A DNA stretch of 64,000 nucleotides from Trinickia fusca (GTDB lineage: Bacteria; Pseudomonadota; Gammaproteobacteria; Burkholderiales; Burkholderiaceae). The position numbers were made by a program, and so were the translations under genes. A model generated the notes under the pieces. The model saw nothing but the letters and a program-made list of their open reading frames with translations. It ran no database searches and had not been told where the DNA came from. The stretch is from positions 1 to 64,000 of the forward strand of contig NZ_RBZV01000005.1 in the NCBI RefSeq assembly GCF_003628145.1, in the 5' to 3' direction. Of the stretch, positions 44,442-55,527 are shown in pieces; positions within the stretch are counted from its first letter, which is position 1, and each line of letters starts with the position of its first letter.

Positions 44442-47087
44442 ATGACAGTACGTTCGACGTCCCGTGCCGGCGCACGGCGCGCCGGTGCATCAATCTCGCA
44501 TGGCCAACAAGCGCTGCGGCTGGTTGCCGCTATCGCGCTGGCCGGCAGCGTGTTTGCAGCGCCTGGCGTATCGGCCGCGCCTGCGGCAAGCGCCGTAGCT
44601 GTACCGGCTGCTTCGACAGCGGCTTCGGCCCCAGCAGCGGTTGCGTCGGCGGCGACGCAGTACACGGTCAAGCCCGGCCAGTCGCTCAACGACGTGGCCG
44701 TGGACATGACGCAGTCGCACGACCGCACTGTGCTCGCACGTGCCGCGAAGTCCATCTTCGATGCCAATCCAGCGGCGTTCATGAAAGGCGATCCGAGCCG
44801 GATGAGAGTCGGCGCGCTGCTGAACGTGCCGGCGCTCGACACGTCGGGCAACGCCGTCAAGGCGGCGTCGGGCACGGTGGCTGCGCCGGCGTCCGGCGCC
44901 TCGGCGGGGGTGGCGGCTAGCAGTAGCAGTACGGCTCCGGTTGTCGCGCCGCCGAGCCATGCGAATATGCCGACGGGCGGGGCTTCCATTCCTGGCGGTG
45001 CCGCTAAGGGCGCAGCCGCTGCCGCGGTCGCCCCGGCATCGCATCCTCAGACGAACGCTGCCGCGTCGGCAGGTGTCCAAGCGCCCGCGGGCGCGAGCAG
45101 CGGACACGTGTGGAGCGGCGTCATTCAACAGGCCCCGAGCGCGCCAGCTTCGGCAATGGCCAGCGAGGCCAGCGCCAGCGCAGCGGGTGCGGCGAACGTA
45201 CCGGGCGTCGCGAGCGCAGCGGGCGTGGCCAGCGCACCCAGCTTGGCCAGTGCCCCGACGCTGGCAAGTCTGCCGGCAGCCGTCGCCCCGCGTGTAGTGG
45301 CGCCAGCGGCTACGAGCGCGGCTGCACCTGTCGCGTCGGCTGCGGCTGCGCAGCCGAAGGTTTCGAGCCTGCAGCAGCTGCTCACGCTCAAGAATCGCGT
45401 GTTGATGGAGTTGCAGCGTCACGGTTTCGGGTCGCAGGCACCGCGCGCGGTGCAAGGTGGTGCGAGCGCGTCGAGCGCTGCGGTGGCGCCGAAGCCTGTA
45501 CAAAAACAGATCGCGAACGTGGCGTCAGCGCCGGCAACGGCATCGCATGGCTTCGTCGCGAACGAGCGCTTTGTCGGCTTCAACGGGTACGGCATCGATC
45601 TGTCGCGTATCTCGTGGCGCAATACGGCCATCCTCGTGGCGGCGATCGTTGCAGGGTTCATTGCGCTGATCCTCGGTTTCGTGCTGACCAAGCGCAAGCG
45701 TCATCCCGTACCGGCATCGGCGACCGCCGAAGTGGCGCCGGCCGCGCAAGCCGAGCAGGCGCCCACGCCGGGCGCGGCGTCGCCGCTGACGGATACGGCG
45801 TCGCAAGATCCTATCGAGGCCGAATATCTCGCCATCCTGGCGCGTACGCCATCGAGCAAGCGGGCCCTGATGGGGTTGGTCGCGCGCTATGCCGAGCGGC
45901 GCAACGCACGTGGATTCGACGAAATCGCGCAACGCATCTGGCGTCTGTCGGGCGGGCACGGGCCGAACTGGCTGCACGTGGCGGCGCTAGGTCGCGAACT
46001 CGATCCCGACAATCCGCTTTACGCGCTGCAAGCACCCGAGGCAGGCGCGACGGCGTCCGATCATGAAGATGGACTCGCTGCTGAAGCGACGCCGGCCGTA
46101 CACGAGCAGGAGCCCGCACGCGAAGGGGACGGGCAGGCGGTCGAGCCGGCCGTCGATGTACCGCAGGCACAGGCTGTGCCGGAGTCGGTCGAGTCCCCGG
46201 CGCCTGTTGCTCCGGCTACACCTGTCACGGTTGCTGCCGAGCCCGAGCTTCCGGTGAACGAGGCTGTTGCACCGGTCGCCGAGGCGCCGGTTACCCCGGC
46301 TCCGGTTGTCGAGCCGCTGGTCCCCCATTCACACGTGGCGACTGATCTGCCCCCGGATGAACTGATTCCGACGCTCGAAGACGCTGTAACCGGCGAACTG
46401 CCGGCCGCGGCGGAAGAGCCGTCTGCGGCGCCTGAAGAGCCCGCAGCAGCCGCAGAGCCCGTAGCAGCCGCAGAGCCCGTAGCAGCCGAGGAGACGCCGC
46501 CGCCGGCCGGGCCGACGCCATCGCTGCCCGCCGACGCGATCGCCGCGCTCGATACGCTCGACTTGGCGTTGCCGCCGCGCGTGCCGGAACCTGCGCAGCA
46601 TGAGGAAGCGAAGGCCGAGATACCGGCTGCGCCTGCTGAGCCGGAGCCGGTTGCCGAAGCGCAGGCGGCGGACTCTGCACACGCACACCAGCACGAGGCT
46701 CCCGCTGAGCCTCAGCCGGCTGAACCGCAGTCGACGCTCCACACGCCTGCGCCGCAGGCCAGCGAAGCCCGTGCAACGTCCCAGATGCCGGAAGCCCCCA
46801 CGCCCGCACCGGCCGCGGTGGCCGGGCTCGGCGCCGCGCGCTTCGGCGGCATGAACATTTCGTTCGATCTCGATCTGCCCGCGGCCGAAACGCCGGCGCA
46901 GCCGGCCTTCACACCTGAAGCGCTGGCGAAGATCGCGCGCAACAAGCTGGAGCTGGCGAGCGAGTACATCGCGCTCGGTGATCTGGCCGGGGCACGCACG
47001 CTGATCAACGAAGTCATCGAGTCGAACGATGCGGCCACGCGCGACGAAGCGCATGCGCTGCTGGCCACGCTCGCGCCGCTGTCCTGA
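44442..47087 (+). CDS. fimV: FimV/HubP-family polar scaffold protein
   Basis: FimV-type proteins are inner-membrane, peptidoglycan-binding scaffolds that organise the cell pole and type IV pili or secretion. The 881-aa protein has a signal-like N-terminus ([22 protein letters not shown]), a LysM-like motif ([16 protein letters not shown], about 73-120), a long Ala/Pro/Ser-rich periplasmic stretch, one TM helix (about 395-415), a very acidic Ala/Pro/Glu-rich cytoplasmic region and the conserved C-terminal TPR-like FimV domain (about 825-881; [20 protein letters not shown]). I chose ATG 44442; the frame is open to 44328 across the asd terminator. It is followed by truA after 11 bp. Confidence 0.85.
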   Translation: MTVRSTSRAGARRAGASISHGQQALRLVAAIALAGSVFAAPGVSAAPAASAVAVPAASTAASAPAAVASAATQYTVKPGQSLNDVAVDMTQSHDRTVLARAAKSIFDANPAAFMKGDPSRMRVGALLNVPALDTSGNAVKAASGTVAAPASGASAGVAASSSSTAPVVAPPSHANMPTGGASIPGGAAKGAAAAAVAPASHPQTNAAASAGVQAPAGASSGHVWSGVIQQAPSAPASAMASEASASAAGAANVPGVASAAGVASAPSLASAPTLASLPAAVAPRVVAPAATSAAAPVASAAAAQPKVSSLQQLLTLKNRVLMELQRHGFGSQAPRAVQGGASASSAAVAPKPVQKQIANVASAPATASHGFVANERFVGFNGYGIDLSRISWRNTAILVAAIVAGFIALILGFVLTKRKRHPVPASATAEVAPAAQAEQAPTPGAASPLTDTASQDPIEAEYLAILARTPSSKRALMGLVARYAERRNARGFDEIAQRIWRLSGGHGPNWLHVAALGRELDPDNPLYALQAPEAGATASDHEDGLAAEATPAVHEQEPAREGDGQAVEPAVDVPQAQAVPESVESPAPVAPATPVTVAAEPELPVNEAVAPVAEAPVTPAPVVEPLVPHSHVATDLPPDELIPTLEDAVTGELPAAAEEPSAAPEEPAAAAEPVAAAEPVAAEETPPPAGPTPSLPADAIAALDTLDLALPPRVPEPAQHEEAKAEIPAAPAEPEPVAEAQAADSAHAHQHEAPAEPQPAEPQSTLHTPAPQASEARATSQMPEAPTPAPAAVAGLGAARFGGMNISFDLDLPAAETPAQPAFTPEALAKIARNKLELASEYIALGDLAGARTLINEVIESNDAATRDEAHALLATLAPLS

Positions 47088-47098
47088 GCGCGTCGGCC

Positions 47099-47896
47099 AT
47101 GCGTATCGCTCTCGGCATTCAGTACGACGGCACGGCGTTTTGCGGCTGGCAGTCGCAGCCGCACGGCAAGACGGTGCAAGACGCGCTCGAGCGCGCGTTG
47201 GCCGAATTTGCGCGCACCCGGTTGCAGACGGTCGTGGCCGGCCGCACCGATACGGGCGTGCACGGCCTCGGGCAGGTCGTGCACTTCGATACCGATCTCG
47301 ATCGCACCGATTTTTCATGGGTGCGCGGCACGAACGCGTTCCTGCCCGAGACGGTTGCCGTCCAATGGGCCAAGCCCATGCCCGAGGCGTTTCACGCACG
47401 TTTCTCGGCGTTCGAGCGTACCTACTATTACATGCTGTACGTGAACCCGGTGCGTTCGCCGATGCTGACGGGCCGTGCTGGATGGATCCACACGCCGGTC
47501 GATGTCGACGCGATGCGCGAGGCCGCCCGATGCCTGATCGGGGAGCACGATTTCTCGGCGTTTCGCTCGTCGGAATGCCAGGCCAAGACGCCGGTCAAGC
47601 ATCTGTACCAAATCGATATCCGCGAAGCCGGCGATCTGATCCACTTCCGTTTTCGCGCGAACGCGTTCCTGCATCACATGGTGCGCAACCTGATGGGCAG
47701 TCTGGTCGCGGTGGGCCGGGGCCGCTACCCGGTGGCATGGCTCGCCGACGTGCTCGCGAGTCGCAATCGCGATTGCGCGGCCCCCACCTTCATGCCGGAA
47801 GGGCTCTATCTGGCCCAGGTCGGTTATCCCGAGGCGTTCGCGGTGCCGCCCGCGCATCTCGGCAGCGTGCCCTGGAGCGGCATCTGGAGCGACTGA
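47099..47896 (+). CDS. truA: tRNA pseudouridine(38-40) synthase
   Basis: TruA converts uridines 38-40 of the tRNA anticodon arm to pseudouridine. The 265-aa protein has the family motif [19 protein letters not shown], in which the second Asp is catalytic. It also has [32 protein letters not shown] and [16 protein letters not shown]. It sits between fimV and trpF, as in Burkholderia generally; trpF begins 7 bp later. Confidence 0.97.
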   Translation: MRIALGIQYDGTAFCGWQSQPHGKTVQDALERALAEFARTRLQTVVAGRTDTGVHGLGQVVHFDTDLDRTDFSWVRGTNAFLPETVAVQWAKPMPEAFHARFSAFERTYYYMLYVNPVRSPMLTGRAGWIHTPVDVDAMREAARCLIGEHDFSAFRSSECQAKTPVKHLYQIDIREAGDLIHFRFRANAFLHHMVRNLMGSLVAVGRGRYPVAWLADVLASRNRDCAAPTFMPEGLYLAQVGYPEAFAVPPAHLGSVPWSGIWSD

Positions 47897-47903
47897 GTCC
47901 CCT

Positions 47904-48602
47904 ATGAACGCAACCGCAGCCCCCTCTCAGCAGCCGGCCGAGGCCGTGCCGCACCGTACGCGCATCAAGCTGTGCGGGCTTTCGCGCGTGGCCGACATCG
48001 CGCTTGCCGTCGAACTCGGCGCCGATGCGATCGGTCTCGTCTTCTATCCGCCGAGCCCGCGCGCGGTCGGCGTGCCGGAGGCGATCGAGCTTGCGCATGC
48101 CGTGCCGCCGTTCATGTCGGTCGTGGGCCTGTTCGTCAATGCGTCGCCCGAGTGGTTCGAGGAAGTGACCAGCAATGTGCCGTTGACGATGCTGCAATTT
48201 CATGGCGACGAGACGCCGCAGCAGTGCGAGGCGCTCGCGGGGCAGGCCGGCTTGCCATGGCTGCGCGCGCTGCGCATCGCGCAAGATACGCGCGCGTCCG
48301 ATTTGGTAGAATTGGCCCTCAACTATTCGGCAGCCAGCGGCCTGCTCTTCGATACCCATGTCGAAGGCTATGGCGGCGGCGGGAAAACTTTCGATTGGTC
48401 ACTTATTCCAGGAGAGCTCGCGCGTCGGGCCGTTTTAGGTGGTGGCTTGAACGCGCAAAACGTCGGTGACGCGATTCGTCGCGTGCGCCCGTACGCGGTC
48501 GATGTCTCGAGCGGCATCGAAGTGCCGGGCGCCAAGGGCGTGAAGGATCCCGCCCGGATGGCTGCGTTCGTACGCGCGGTGCGCGAAGCGGACGCCCGAT
48601 GA
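47904..48602 (+). CDS. trpF: Phosphoribosylanthranilate isomerase
   Basis: TrpF performs the Amadori rearrangement in tryptophan synthesis. The 232-aa TIM-barrel protein has RIKLCGLSRVADIALAVELG with the catalytic Cys in KLCG, GADAIGLVFYPPSPRAV, LLQFHGDETPQQC-type phosphate and barrel motifs, LLFDTHVEGYGGGGKTFDW with the catalytic Asp, and VDVSSGIEVPGAKGVKD. A 20-residue N-terminal extension precedes the usual start. It leads the trpFBA run, with the DNA methyltransferase interposed before trpA. Confidence 0.96.
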   Translation: MNATAAPSQQPAEAVPHRTRIKLCGLSRVADIALAVELGADAIGLVFYPPSPRAVGVPEAIELAHAVPPFMSVVGLFVNASPEWFEEVTSNVPLTMLQFHGDETPQQCEALAGQAGLPWLRALRIAQDTRASDLVELALNYSAASGLLFDTHVEGYGGGGKTFDWSLIPGELARRAVLGGGLNAQNVGDAIRRVRPYAVDVSSGIEVPGAKGVKDPARMAAFVRAVREADAR

Positions 48603-48676
48603 TTGAAGGCGGCGCGGTCGATTTCGTCGCGTAAGACGCGAGACCCGACGTGCCGCCCCCTGCGAAGAGTGACGAC

Positions 48677-49870
48677 ATGTACAACCTCCCCGATTCACGA
48701 GGCCACTTCGGCCCTTACGGCGGCACGTTCGTAGCCGAAACGCTCGTGCACGCGCTCGACGAATTGCGCGTTGCCTACGAAAAATTCAGCCAAGACCCTG
48801 AGTTCATCGCCGAGTACGAGCGCGAACTCAAGTATTTCGTCGGCCGGCCCTCGCCGATCTATCACGCGCAACGCTGGAGCGAACTGCTCGGCGGCGCGCA
48901 GATCTTCCTGAAGCGCGAAGACCTGAACCACACGGGCGCGCACAAGATCAACAACGTGATCGGCCAGGCGCTGCTTGCCAAGCGCATGGGCAAGCAGCGG
49001 GTGATCGCCGAGACGGGCGCCGGCCAGCATGGCGTGGCGACGGCGACGATCGCGGCGCGCTTCGGCATGGAATGTGTGGTCTACATGGGCGCCGAAGACG
49101 TGCGGCGTCAGGCGGCCAACGTCTATCGCATGAAGCTGCTCGGCGCGACCGTCGTGCCCGTCGAATCGGGCTCGCGCACGCTGAAGGATGCGCTCAACGA
49201 GGCCATGCGCGACTGGGTGACGAACGTCGAAAGCACGTTCTACATCATCGGCACGGTGGCCGGCCCGCATCCGTATCCGATGATGGTGCGCGACTTCCAG
49301 CGCGTGATCGGCGACGAATGCCGCGTGCAGATGCCCGAGATGACGGGGCGTCAGCCCGACGTCGTGATCGCGTGCGTGGGCGGTGGCTCGAACGCGATGG
49401 GCATCTTCTATCCGTATATCGACGACACGGCGGTCAAGCTCATCGGCGTCGAGGCGGCCGGCGACGGGCTCGAGACGGGACGCCACGCGGCGTCGCTGAT
49501 CGGCGGCAGCCCCGGCGTGCTGCATGGCAATCGCACGTATCTGCTGCAAGACGAGAACGGGCAGATCATCGAAACGCACTCGGTGTCGGCAGGGCTCGAC
49601 TATCCGGGCGTAGGCCCCGAGCATGCCTGGCTCAAGGACAGCGGTCGCGCGCAGTACGTCGCCATCACCGACGAGGAAGCGCTGAAGGCGTTCCATGACT
49701 GCTGCCGCATCGAGGGCATCATTCCCGCACTCGAGTCGAGCCATGCGCTGGCCTATGCAGCCAAGCTCGCGCCGACACTCGGACACGGCACGCATTTGCT
49801 CGTGAACCTGTCGGGCCGCGGTGACAAGGACATGCATACGGTCGCCGAGCGATCGGGCATCCGCTTCTGA
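48677..49870 (+). CDS. trpB: Tryptophan synthase beta chain
   Basis: TrpB joins indole and serine to tryptophan with PLP. The 397-aa protein starts [19 protein letters not shown]. The PLP lysine is in [21 protein letters not shown], the phosphate-cup motif is [13 protein letters not shown], and the catalytic Glu lies in [17 protein letters not shown] 48677 matches the family; the frame is open back to 48650. The methyltransferase gene begins 11 bp downstream. Confidence 0.97.
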   Translation: MYNLPDSRGHFGPYGGTFVAETLVHALDELRVAYEKFSQDPEFIAEYERELKYFVGRPSPIYHAQRWSELLGGAQIFLKREDLNHTGAHKINNVIGQALLAKRMGKQRVIAETGAGQHGVATATIAARFGMECVVYMGAEDVRRQAANVYRMKLLGATVVPVESGSRTLKDALNEAMRDWVTNVESTFYIIGTVAGPHPYPMMVRDFQRVIGDECRVQMPEMTGRQPDVVIACVGGGSNAMGIFYPYIDDTAVKLIGVEAAGDGLETGRHAASLIGGSPGVLHGNRTYLLQDENGQIIETHSVSAGLDYPGVGPEHAWLKDSGRAQYVAITDEEALKAFHDCCRIEGIIPALESSHALAYAAKLAPTLGHGTHLLVNLSGRGDKDMHTVAERSGIRF

Positions 49871-49881
49871 GCACCGCCCTG

Positions 49882-50739
49882 ATGCGCAATACGATCGACG
49901 ACTTGAATGAGCCGACGGCGGCCGCTGGCGGCGCCCCCGGGCGTGCGCGCGTGCCGGCCGTCAGTTGCGATTTGCGCAACCGCGATTTTTTGACCGATGC
50001 AGCGAGCCTGCCTGATGGCTCGATCGACCTGATCGTGGCCGATCCGCCTTACGGGCTCGGCAAGGACTACGGCAACGACTCGGACATGCTGGCCGGCGAA
50101 GCCTTTCTGGCCTGGACGCGCAGCTGGCTCGAGCTGGCGATTCCGAAGCTCAAGCCGAGCGGCTCGCTGTACGTGTTCTGCACTTGGCAGTACGCGCCCG
50201 AGATCTTCTCGTTTCTGAAGACTCGCCTCACGATGGTCAACGAGATCATCTGGGACCGGCGCGTACCGAGCATGGGTGGCACGACGCGGCGTTTTACGTC
50301 CGTGCACGACAACATCGGCTTTTTCGCGGTGTCGAAGGATTACTACTTCGACCTCGACCCAGTGCGCATTCCCTACGATGCGGCGACGAAGAAGGCGCGT
50401 TCGCGCAAGCTCTTCGAAGGCAGCAAGTGGCTCGAAATCGGCTACAACCCGAAAGATGTGTGGTCCGTGTCGCGTCTGCATCGCCAGCACGCGGAGCGGG
50501 TCGACCATCCGACGCAGAAGCCGCTCGAGATCGTCGAACGCATGGTGCTCTCGAGCTGCCCGCCGGGCGGGCGCGTGCTCGACCCGTTCATGGGCAGCGG
50601 TACGACGGCCGTCGCTTGCGCGCGCCACGCGCGCGCATTCGTCGGCTATGAGATCAACGAAAACTACTGCGCGATTGCGCGCGAGCGGGTCGATGCCATC
50701 TGCGGCCGCCCGCTCGACGCGCCTGCCGTCGCCCCTTGA
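49882..50739 (+). CDS. Orphan DNA methyltransferase (N4/N6, beta class)
   Basis: The 285-aa protein has motif [13 protein letters not shown] at about 54 before motif [15 protein letters not shown] at about 234, the order of beta-class amino-methyltransferases. A target-recognition region (about 110-200) lies between and [13 protein letters not shown] precedes motif I. It transfers methyl from SAM to adenine N6 or cytosine N4. No restriction enzyme is nearby. It lies between trpB and trpA; from memory, Burkholderia cenocepacia has a CACAG-specific methyltransferase (BCAM0992) in this trp position, so this may be its orthologue, unverified. Confidence 0.9.
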   Translation: MRNTIDDLNEPTAAAGGAPGRARVPAVSCDLRNRDFLTDAASLPDGSIDLIVADPPYGLGKDYGNDSDMLAGEAFLAWTRSWLELAIPKLKPSGSLYVFCTWQYAPEIFSFLKTRLTMVNEIIWDRRVPSMGGTTRRFTSVHDNIGFFAVSKDYYFDLDPVRIPYDAATKKARSRKLFEGSKWLEIGYNPKDVWSVSRLHRQHAERVDHPTQKPLEIVERMVLSSCPPGGRVLDPFMGSGTTAVACARHARAFVGYEINENYCAIARERVDAICGRPLDAPAVAP

Positions 50740-50791
50740 GGCGCTGACGAGCAGGCTGTTGCGCGAGAACCCGATTGCAGAGATAGATGCC

Positions 50792-51592
50792 ATGTCCCGT
50801 ATCGAAACCACCTTTGCGGCACTTGCCGCACAACGCCGGAAAGGGCTGATTCCGTTCATGACGGCGGGCGACCCTGATCCGGCGAAGACCGTCGAGTTCA
50901 TGCATGCGCTCGTGGCCGGCGGCGCCGACGTGATCGAGCTCGGCGTGCCGTTCTCGGACCCGATGGCCGACGGCCCCGTCATCCAGCGCTCGTCGGAGCG
51001 GGCGCTCGCGCGCGGCGTGTCGCTCAAGCACGTGCTCGCCGATGTCGCGCGTTTTCGCGAGCGCGACACGAAAACGCCCGTCGTGCTGATGGGCTATGCC
51101 AACCCGATCGAACGCATGGGCATCGACGCGTTCGCGCAAGAAGCCTCGCAAGCGGGCGTCGACGGCGTGCTCGTCGTCGACTATCCGCCTGAGGAAGCCG
51201 CCGAATTCGCCGCGCGCATGCGTGCGGCGGACATCGATCCGATCTTCCTGCTCGCGCCCACGTCGACGGACGAGCGCATCAAGGCGGTGGGGCAGGTGGC
51301 CAGCGGCTACGTCTATTATGTGTCGTTGAAAGGCGTGACCGGATCGGCAAATCTGGACGTTTCCAGCATCGCGGGTAAAATCCCGGCCATCAAGTCGCAT
51401 GTGCCGCTGCCGATTGGGGTCGGTTTCGGTATCCGCGACGCCGCCACGGCCCGTGCGGTGGCCGAGGTGGCCGACGCCGTCGTGATCGGCAGCCGCATCG
51501 TGCAGCTGCTTGAAGACACGGCGCCCGAGGCCGCCGAGGCAGTGCTGACGAACTTCGTCGCCGAGGTGCGACACGCGCTCGACGGTGCGTGA
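50792..51592 (+). CDS. trpA: Tryptophan synthase alpha chain
   Basis: TrpA cleaves indole-3-glycerol phosphate to indole, which is channelled to TrpB. The 266-aa TIM barrel has [39 protein letters not shown] with catalytic Glu and Asp, [13 protein letters not shown] and [17 protein letters not shown] (phosphate site). I chose ATG 50792 ([18 protein letters not shown]); the much longer open frame upstream overlaps the methyltransferase in another frame and is not coding. Confidence 0.97.
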   Translation: MSRIETTFAALAAQRRKGLIPFMTAGDPDPAKTVEFMHALVAGGADVIELGVPFSDPMADGPVIQRSSERALARGVSLKHVLADVARFRERDTKTPVVLMGYANPIERMGIDAFAQEASQAGVDGVLVVDYPPEEAAEFAARMRAADIDPIFLLAPTSTDERIKAVGQVASGYVYYVSLKGVTGSANLDVSSIAGKIPAIKSHVPLPIGVGFGIRDAATARAVAEVADAVVIGSRIVQLLEDTAPEAAEAVLTNFVAEVRHALDGA

Positions 51593-51711
51593 TGGCGCGC
51601 GGTGGCGGAGCGGGCTCACGGTTCGACCGGGTGGCCCGCTGCCCGCGGACGACACGAGATTGAATGGCGCGCTCGACAGCGCGCACCGAAACACCATTTG
51701 AAGGAACGACG

Positions 51712-52584
51712 ATGAGCTGGCTCGACAAACTGTTGCCGCCGAAAATCAAGCAGACCGACCCGAAGAGCCGCAAGGGCATTCCCGAAGGCTTGTGGGTCAA
51801 GTGTCCCTCGTGCGAGGCGGTGCTGTATCGCAACGACGTCGAAGCGAATCTGCACGTCTGCCCGAAGTGCAGCCACCACATGCGTATCAACGCGCGGGGG
51901 CGTCTCGATGCGCTGCTCGACGCGGAAGGCCGCTACGAGATCGGTCAGGAAATCGTGCCGGTCGACGCGCTCAAGTTCAAGGACAGCCGCAAGTACCCGG
52001 ACCGCATCAAGGATGCGATGGACGACACCGGTGAAACCGACGCGATGGTCGTGATGGGCGGGGCGATCCGCACGTTGCCCGTGGTCGTCGCGTGCTTCGA
52101 GTTCGCGTTCATGGGCGGCTCGATGGGCTCGGTCGTCGGCGAGCGTTTCGCACGCGGCGCGCAAAACGCGCTCGAGCAGCAGGTGCCGTTCATCTGCGTG
52201 ACGGCCTCGGGTGGCGCGCGTATGCAAGAGAGCCTGCTGTCGCTGATGCAGATGGCCAAGACGACGGCTATGCTGACCAAGCTGTCCGACGCCAAGCTGC
52301 CGTTCATTTCGGTGCTGACCGATCCGACCATGGGCGGTGTGTCCGCAAGCTTCGCGTTCCTGGGCGATGTCGTGATTGCCGAGCCGAAGGCGCTGATCGG
52401 CTTTGCCGGCCCGCGCGTGATCGAACAGACCGTGCGCGAGAAGCTGCCCGAAGGCTTCCAGCGCGCCGAGTTCCTGCTGCAAAAGGGCGCGATCGACATG
52501 ATCGTCGACCGCCGCAAGATGCGTGACGAGCTGGCCCAGCTGATCGCGCTGCTGCAGCGTCAGCCGGCGGACGCCGTCGCCTGA
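51712..52584 (+). CDS. accD: Acetyl-CoA carboxylase carboxyltransferase subunit beta
   Basis: AccD with AccA moves carboxyl from biotin to acetyl-CoA, giving malonyl-CoA for fatty acids. The 290-aa protein has the N-terminal zinc ribbon (Cys31, Cys34, Cys50, Cys53; [27 protein letters not shown]). It also has the crotonase-fold core with [40 protein letters not shown] and [11 protein letters not shown] 51712 follows a GAAGGAACG ribosome site. A terminator follows at 52632. Confidence 0.97.
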   Translation: MSWLDKLLPPKIKQTDPKSRKGIPEGLWVKCPSCEAVLYRNDVEANLHVCPKCSHHMRINARGRLDALLDAEGRYEIGQEIVPVDALKFKDSRKYPDRIKDAMDDTGETDAMVVMGGAIRTLPVVVACFEFAFMGGSMGSVVGERFARGAQNALEQQVPFICVTASGGARMQESLLSLMQMAKTTAMLTKLSDAKLPFISVLTDPTMGGVSASFAFLGDVVIAEPKALIGFAGPRVIEQTVREKLPEGFQRAEFLLQKGAIDMIVDRRKMRDELAQLIALLQRQPADAVA

Positions 52585-52631
52585 CGGTGCGTTGGCCGAC
52601 GGCCCGGCGAGCTGGTCGCCGGGCGCCCGAG

Positions 52632-52666
52632 CGCGCCGCTCCGATCGAATTCGGGCGGCGCGTTTT
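52632..52666 (+). terminator. Terminator after accD
   Basis: Stem CGCGCCGC / GCGGCGCG (8 bp) with a 15-nt loop, followed by TTTT. It lies 48 bp after accD and 85 bp before folC. Confidence 0.6.
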
Positions 52667-52750
52667 CGTTTCGCGGCTTGGCACGCAGGGTTTCCTGTCG
52701 CCTGCTACCGATTTTTCCGCTTCAGCTTCAGCTTGATACCGACACCTCCG

Positions 52751-54061
52751 ATGACCACCTTTCCCACACTCGACGCTTGGCTTACGCATCTTGAATCGGC
52801 CCATCCGGTCGGCATCGACATGGGCCTGACGCGCATCGGCACGGTCAAGGCGGCGCTCGGGCTCACGTTCGCGTGTCCGGTCATCACCGTCGGCGGCACG
52901 AACGGCAAGGGCTCGACCTGCGCGCTGCTCGAGTCGATCCTGCTGAGTGCCGGCTACAAGGTGGGTTGCCACACGTCGCCGCATTTGCTCGCCTTCAATG
53001 AGCGCGCGCGGCTGAACGGCCAGAACGCGACCGACGCGGAGCTGCTGCCGCACTTCGAAGCGGTCGAGCGCGCACGCACGAGCCTGCCCGAGCCGGTTTC
53101 GCTGACGTACTTCGAATTCACGACGCTGGCGATCCTGCATTTGTTCGCCACGAGCGGGCTCGATGCCGTGATCCTCGAAGTGGGGCTCGGCGGCCGGCTC
53201 GATGCCGTGAACATCATCGATGCCGATTGCGCGGTCGTCACGAGCATCGACATCGACCACACCGAATATCTCGGCGATACGCGCGAGAAGATCGCATTCG
53301 AGAAAGCCGGCATCTTCCGGCAGGGTCGGCCCGCGATCTGCGCCGATCCGGCCCCGCCGCAGACGCTGATCGACCATGCGGCCGCCATCGGCGCCGATCT
53401 CTGGTTGTTCGGTCGCGATTTCCGTTACGAAGGGCAGGCCGGCAGCGAGCGGCAGCAATGGAGCTACGTCGGGCGCACGGTGCGGCGCTCGGCGCTCGCC
53501 TATCCGGCGCTGCGCGGGGCGAACCAGCTCATCAACACGTCGGCCGCGCTGGCGGCCCTCGAGGCGCTGCGCGATGCGTTGCCCGTCGCGGCGCAGGACG
53601 TGCGCCTGGGGCTGGCGAACGTCGAACTGCCGGGACGTTTTCAGGTCTTGCCGGGCCGGCCATCCGTGGTACTCGATGTAGCCCACAACCCGCATGCGGC
53701 CGCTGTGCTCGCGCAGAACCTCGGCAGCATGGGCTTTTTCCGTTACACGTACGCGGTGTTCGGGGCGATGCATGACAAGGACATCGCGGGCGTCATTGCG
53801 CACGTGAAGGGCGAAATCGACCACTGGTGCGTGACGGATCTGCCGCTCACGCGCGCGGCCACGGGCGAGCAGCTCGAGCAGGCCCTGCACGCGGCGGGCG
53901 TAGTGGATAGCGCGGACAGCAGCGTCACGCGCTTCGCCACGCCGGCCGAAGCGTTTCAAGATGCCTTAGGGCGAGCGACGGAGGATGATAGAATCATCGT
54001 TTTCGGTAGCTTCTATACGGTAGCCGGTGTGATGGCCTACCGTAAGTTGCAGCAACATTGA
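52751..54061 (+). CDS. folC: Dihydrofolate synthase / folylpolyglutamate synthase
   Basis: FolC adds glutamate to dihydropteroate and to folates. The 436-aa Mur-ligase-family protein has VGGTNGKGSTCALLESILL (P-loop), GCHTSPHLLAFNERARLNG, FEFTTLAILHLFA, EVGLGGRLDAVNIID, SIDIDHTEYLGDTREKIAFEKAGIF with the carbamylated-Lys region, and VLDVAHNPHAA. ATG 52751 (MTTFPTLDAWLTHLESAHP) is the family start; the open frame begins earlier at 52592, across the accD terminator. The SPOR gene follows after 32 bp. Confidence 0.95.
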   Translation: MTTFPTLDAWLTHLESAHPVGIDMGLTRIGTVKAALGLTFACPVITVGGTNGKGSTCALLESILLSAGYKVGCHTSPHLLAFNERARLNGQNATDAELLPHFEAVERARTSLPEPVSLTYFEFTTLAILHLFATSGLDAVILEVGLGGRLDAVNIIDADCAVVTSIDIDHTEYLGDTREKIAFEKAGIFRQGRPAICADPAPPQTLIDHAAAIGADLWLFGRDFRYEGQAGSERQQWSYVGRTVRRSALAYPALRGANQLINTSAALAALEALRDALPVAAQDVRLGLANVELPGRFQVLPGRPSVVLDVAHNPHAAAVLAQNLGSMGFFRYTYAVFGAMHDKDIAGVIAHVKGEIDHWCVTDLPLTRAATGEQLEQALHAAGVVDSADSSVTRFATPAEAFQDALGRATEDDRIIVFGSFYTVAGVMAYRKLQQH

Positions 54062-54093
54062 CCGACGCGCGCCAGCCTCGATTTCAGCAATTC

Positions 54094-54960
54094 ATGGGAC
54101 TTTTCTCATTCGGCAACAAAGACGACGCGTCGCGCCGACGTGGCGCGAATGCCAAGCCCGCGCGCAGCGAGGGCGTTGAGCGGCGCAGCCGCCGTACCGA
54201 GCGCACCGATGCCGATGCGATGCTGCTCGACCCCACGCTTCCCGAGAAACAGCGGGCTCGTCGCCGGCTCGTCGGCGCGATTGCGCTCGTGGTCGCGGCC
54301 GTGATCATCTTGCCGATGGTGCTCGATTCGCATCCGAAGCCCGTCACGGACGACATCGCGATCGACATTCCGAACCGTCCTGCCACCGTGCCGGCCAATA
54401 CGCGCAACGACGATGCGCCCGTCGACACGCAGGCGGGCGTCGCACCCGACAGCGCATCGGCCACGGCTGGCGCCGCACCGCTGGCTTCGGCGACCGAGGC
54501 TTCGCCCACGCCGGCTGCGGCGTCCGACGAAGCCGGCAAATCGGCGAAGACGGCCAAATCGGGCAAGCTCGCCAGCACGCAGCCATCTTCCTCCTCCGAG
54601 CCGGCTCACCAGGCTGCCGGCGCCAAGCCGCAGCAGCAGCCGGCCGTCGCCGCCACGCAAGCGGCCAAGTCCGCGCAGGGCGCCGTGCCGGAATCGGGCA
54701 CACCGGCCGCGCCGGCAGGCGCGCGTTTTGCCGTGCAGCTCGGCGTGTTCACCGACGAAGCCGGCGCGCGCAACTGGGAGACGAAATTGAGGGCCGCAGG
54801 CGTGCCCGCCTATCTCGAACACCGCAAGCTGGCCGATGGCAGCACGCGCACGCTCCTGCGTGCCGGGCCGTTTGCCGACCGAGGCGCGGCTTCGGCCGCC
54901 ATCGCGAAGGTGCGTGAGGCCGGGCTGGGGGCGAACGTGCAAGCAGGCGCGGCGCAGTGA
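54094..54960 (+). CDS. SPOR-domain protein (DedD-like)
   Basis: The 288-aa protein is a single-pass inner-membrane protein: a basic cytoplasmic N-terminus, TM helix at about 54-75 (RRRLVGAIALVVAAVIILPMVL region), an Ala/Pro/Ser-rich linker, and a C-terminal SPOR domain at about 210-288 (ARFAVQLGVFTDEAGARNW, LRAAGVPAYLEHRKLADG, LRAGPFADRGAASAAI). SPOR domains bind denuded septal peptidoglycan, placing it in cell division. ATG 54094 gives MGLFSFGNKDD; TTG 54058 overlapping the folC stop is the alternative. It shares its end with the cvpA start (GTGA) if GTG 54957 is used. Confidence 0.85.
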   Translation: MGLFSFGNKDDASRRRGANAKPARSEGVERRSRRTERTDADAMLLDPTLPEKQRARRRLVGAIALVVAAVIILPMVLDSHPKPVTDDIAIDIPNRPATVPANTRNDDAPVDTQAGVAPDSASATAGAAPLASATEASPTPAAASDEAGKSAKTAKSGKLASTQPSSSSEPAHQAAGAKPQQQPAVAATQAAKSAQGAVPESGTPAAPAGARFAVQLGVFTDEAGARNWETKLRAAGVPAYLEHRKLADGSTRTLLRAGPFADRGAASAAIAKVREAGLGANVQAGAAQ

Positions 54961-54968
54961 CCGCTCCG

Positions 54969-55463
54969 ATGCTGACCGCATTCGACTACGCCGTGATGGC
55001 GGTAATCGGCCTATCGGCGCTGCGCGGCGCGTGGCGCGGGCTGTTGTCCGAGGTTTTCGCGCTGATCGGCTGGGTCGTGGCTTTTTTCGTGGCCTGCCGC
55101 TACGTCGGTCTCCTGGTGCCCTATATTCCAGCTAACTGGCCAGGCGGTGCACTGACGCAGTGGCTGCTCGCGTTTGCGTTGATCGTCATCGGCGTCGTGC
55201 TCGTTGCGGGCGTGGCGAACGCGCTGCTGGCGCGACTCGTCGCGGTGAGCGGCCTGGGCGGCGTGGACCGCTCGCTCGGCTTGATGTTCGGTCTCGTGCG
55301 CGGCGTCGTGCTCGTGCTCGTGCTCGTCGCCCTCGCTGGCCTGACGGAACTGCCGAAACAGGAATTCTGGCGCAACGCCTTGCTGCGGCCGTTTGCCGAG
55401 CAGGGCGTGCACAAGGTGAAACCGTTGCTTCCCGAGACACTGGCCGCGTACGTTCGCGTATGA
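54969..55463 (+). CDS. cvpA: CvpA family membrane protein
   Basis: The 164-aa protein has four hydrophobic helices and the CvpA pattern: FDYAVMAVIGLSALRGAWRGLLSE, LIGWVVAFFVA, WLLAFALIVIGVVLVAGV and LGGVDRSLGLMFGLVRGVVLV. CvpA is linked to colicin V production and purF expression in E. coli; its true function is envelope homeostasis. ATG 54969 is chosen; GTG 54957 would overlap the SPOR stop. It directly precedes purF, as in enterics. Confidence 0.9.
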   Translation: MLTAFDYAVMAVIGLSALRGAWRGLLSEVFALIGWVVAFFVACRYVGLLVPYIPANWPGGALTQWLLAFALIVIGVVLVAGVANALLARLVAVSGLGGVDRSLGLMFGLVRGVVLVLVLVALAGLTELPKQEFWRNALLRPFAEQGVHKVKPLLPETLAAYVRV

Positions 55464-55527
55464 CGGTAGTGCGCCCCGAAGCAGCGGGGGCCAGTAGCCT
55501 TTTTTTCGTATCTTTGAAGGACCTGCC

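Noticed and set aside
46400-46500. Short GCAGCCGCAGAGCCCGTA repeat in fimV
   Set aside because: It is a two-unit low-complexity Ala/Glu/Pro coding repeat typical of FimV acidic regions, not a separate element.
55472-55508. GC hairpin and T-run before purF
   Set aside because: The stem is short and separated from the T-run by several bases; too weak to call as a terminator.
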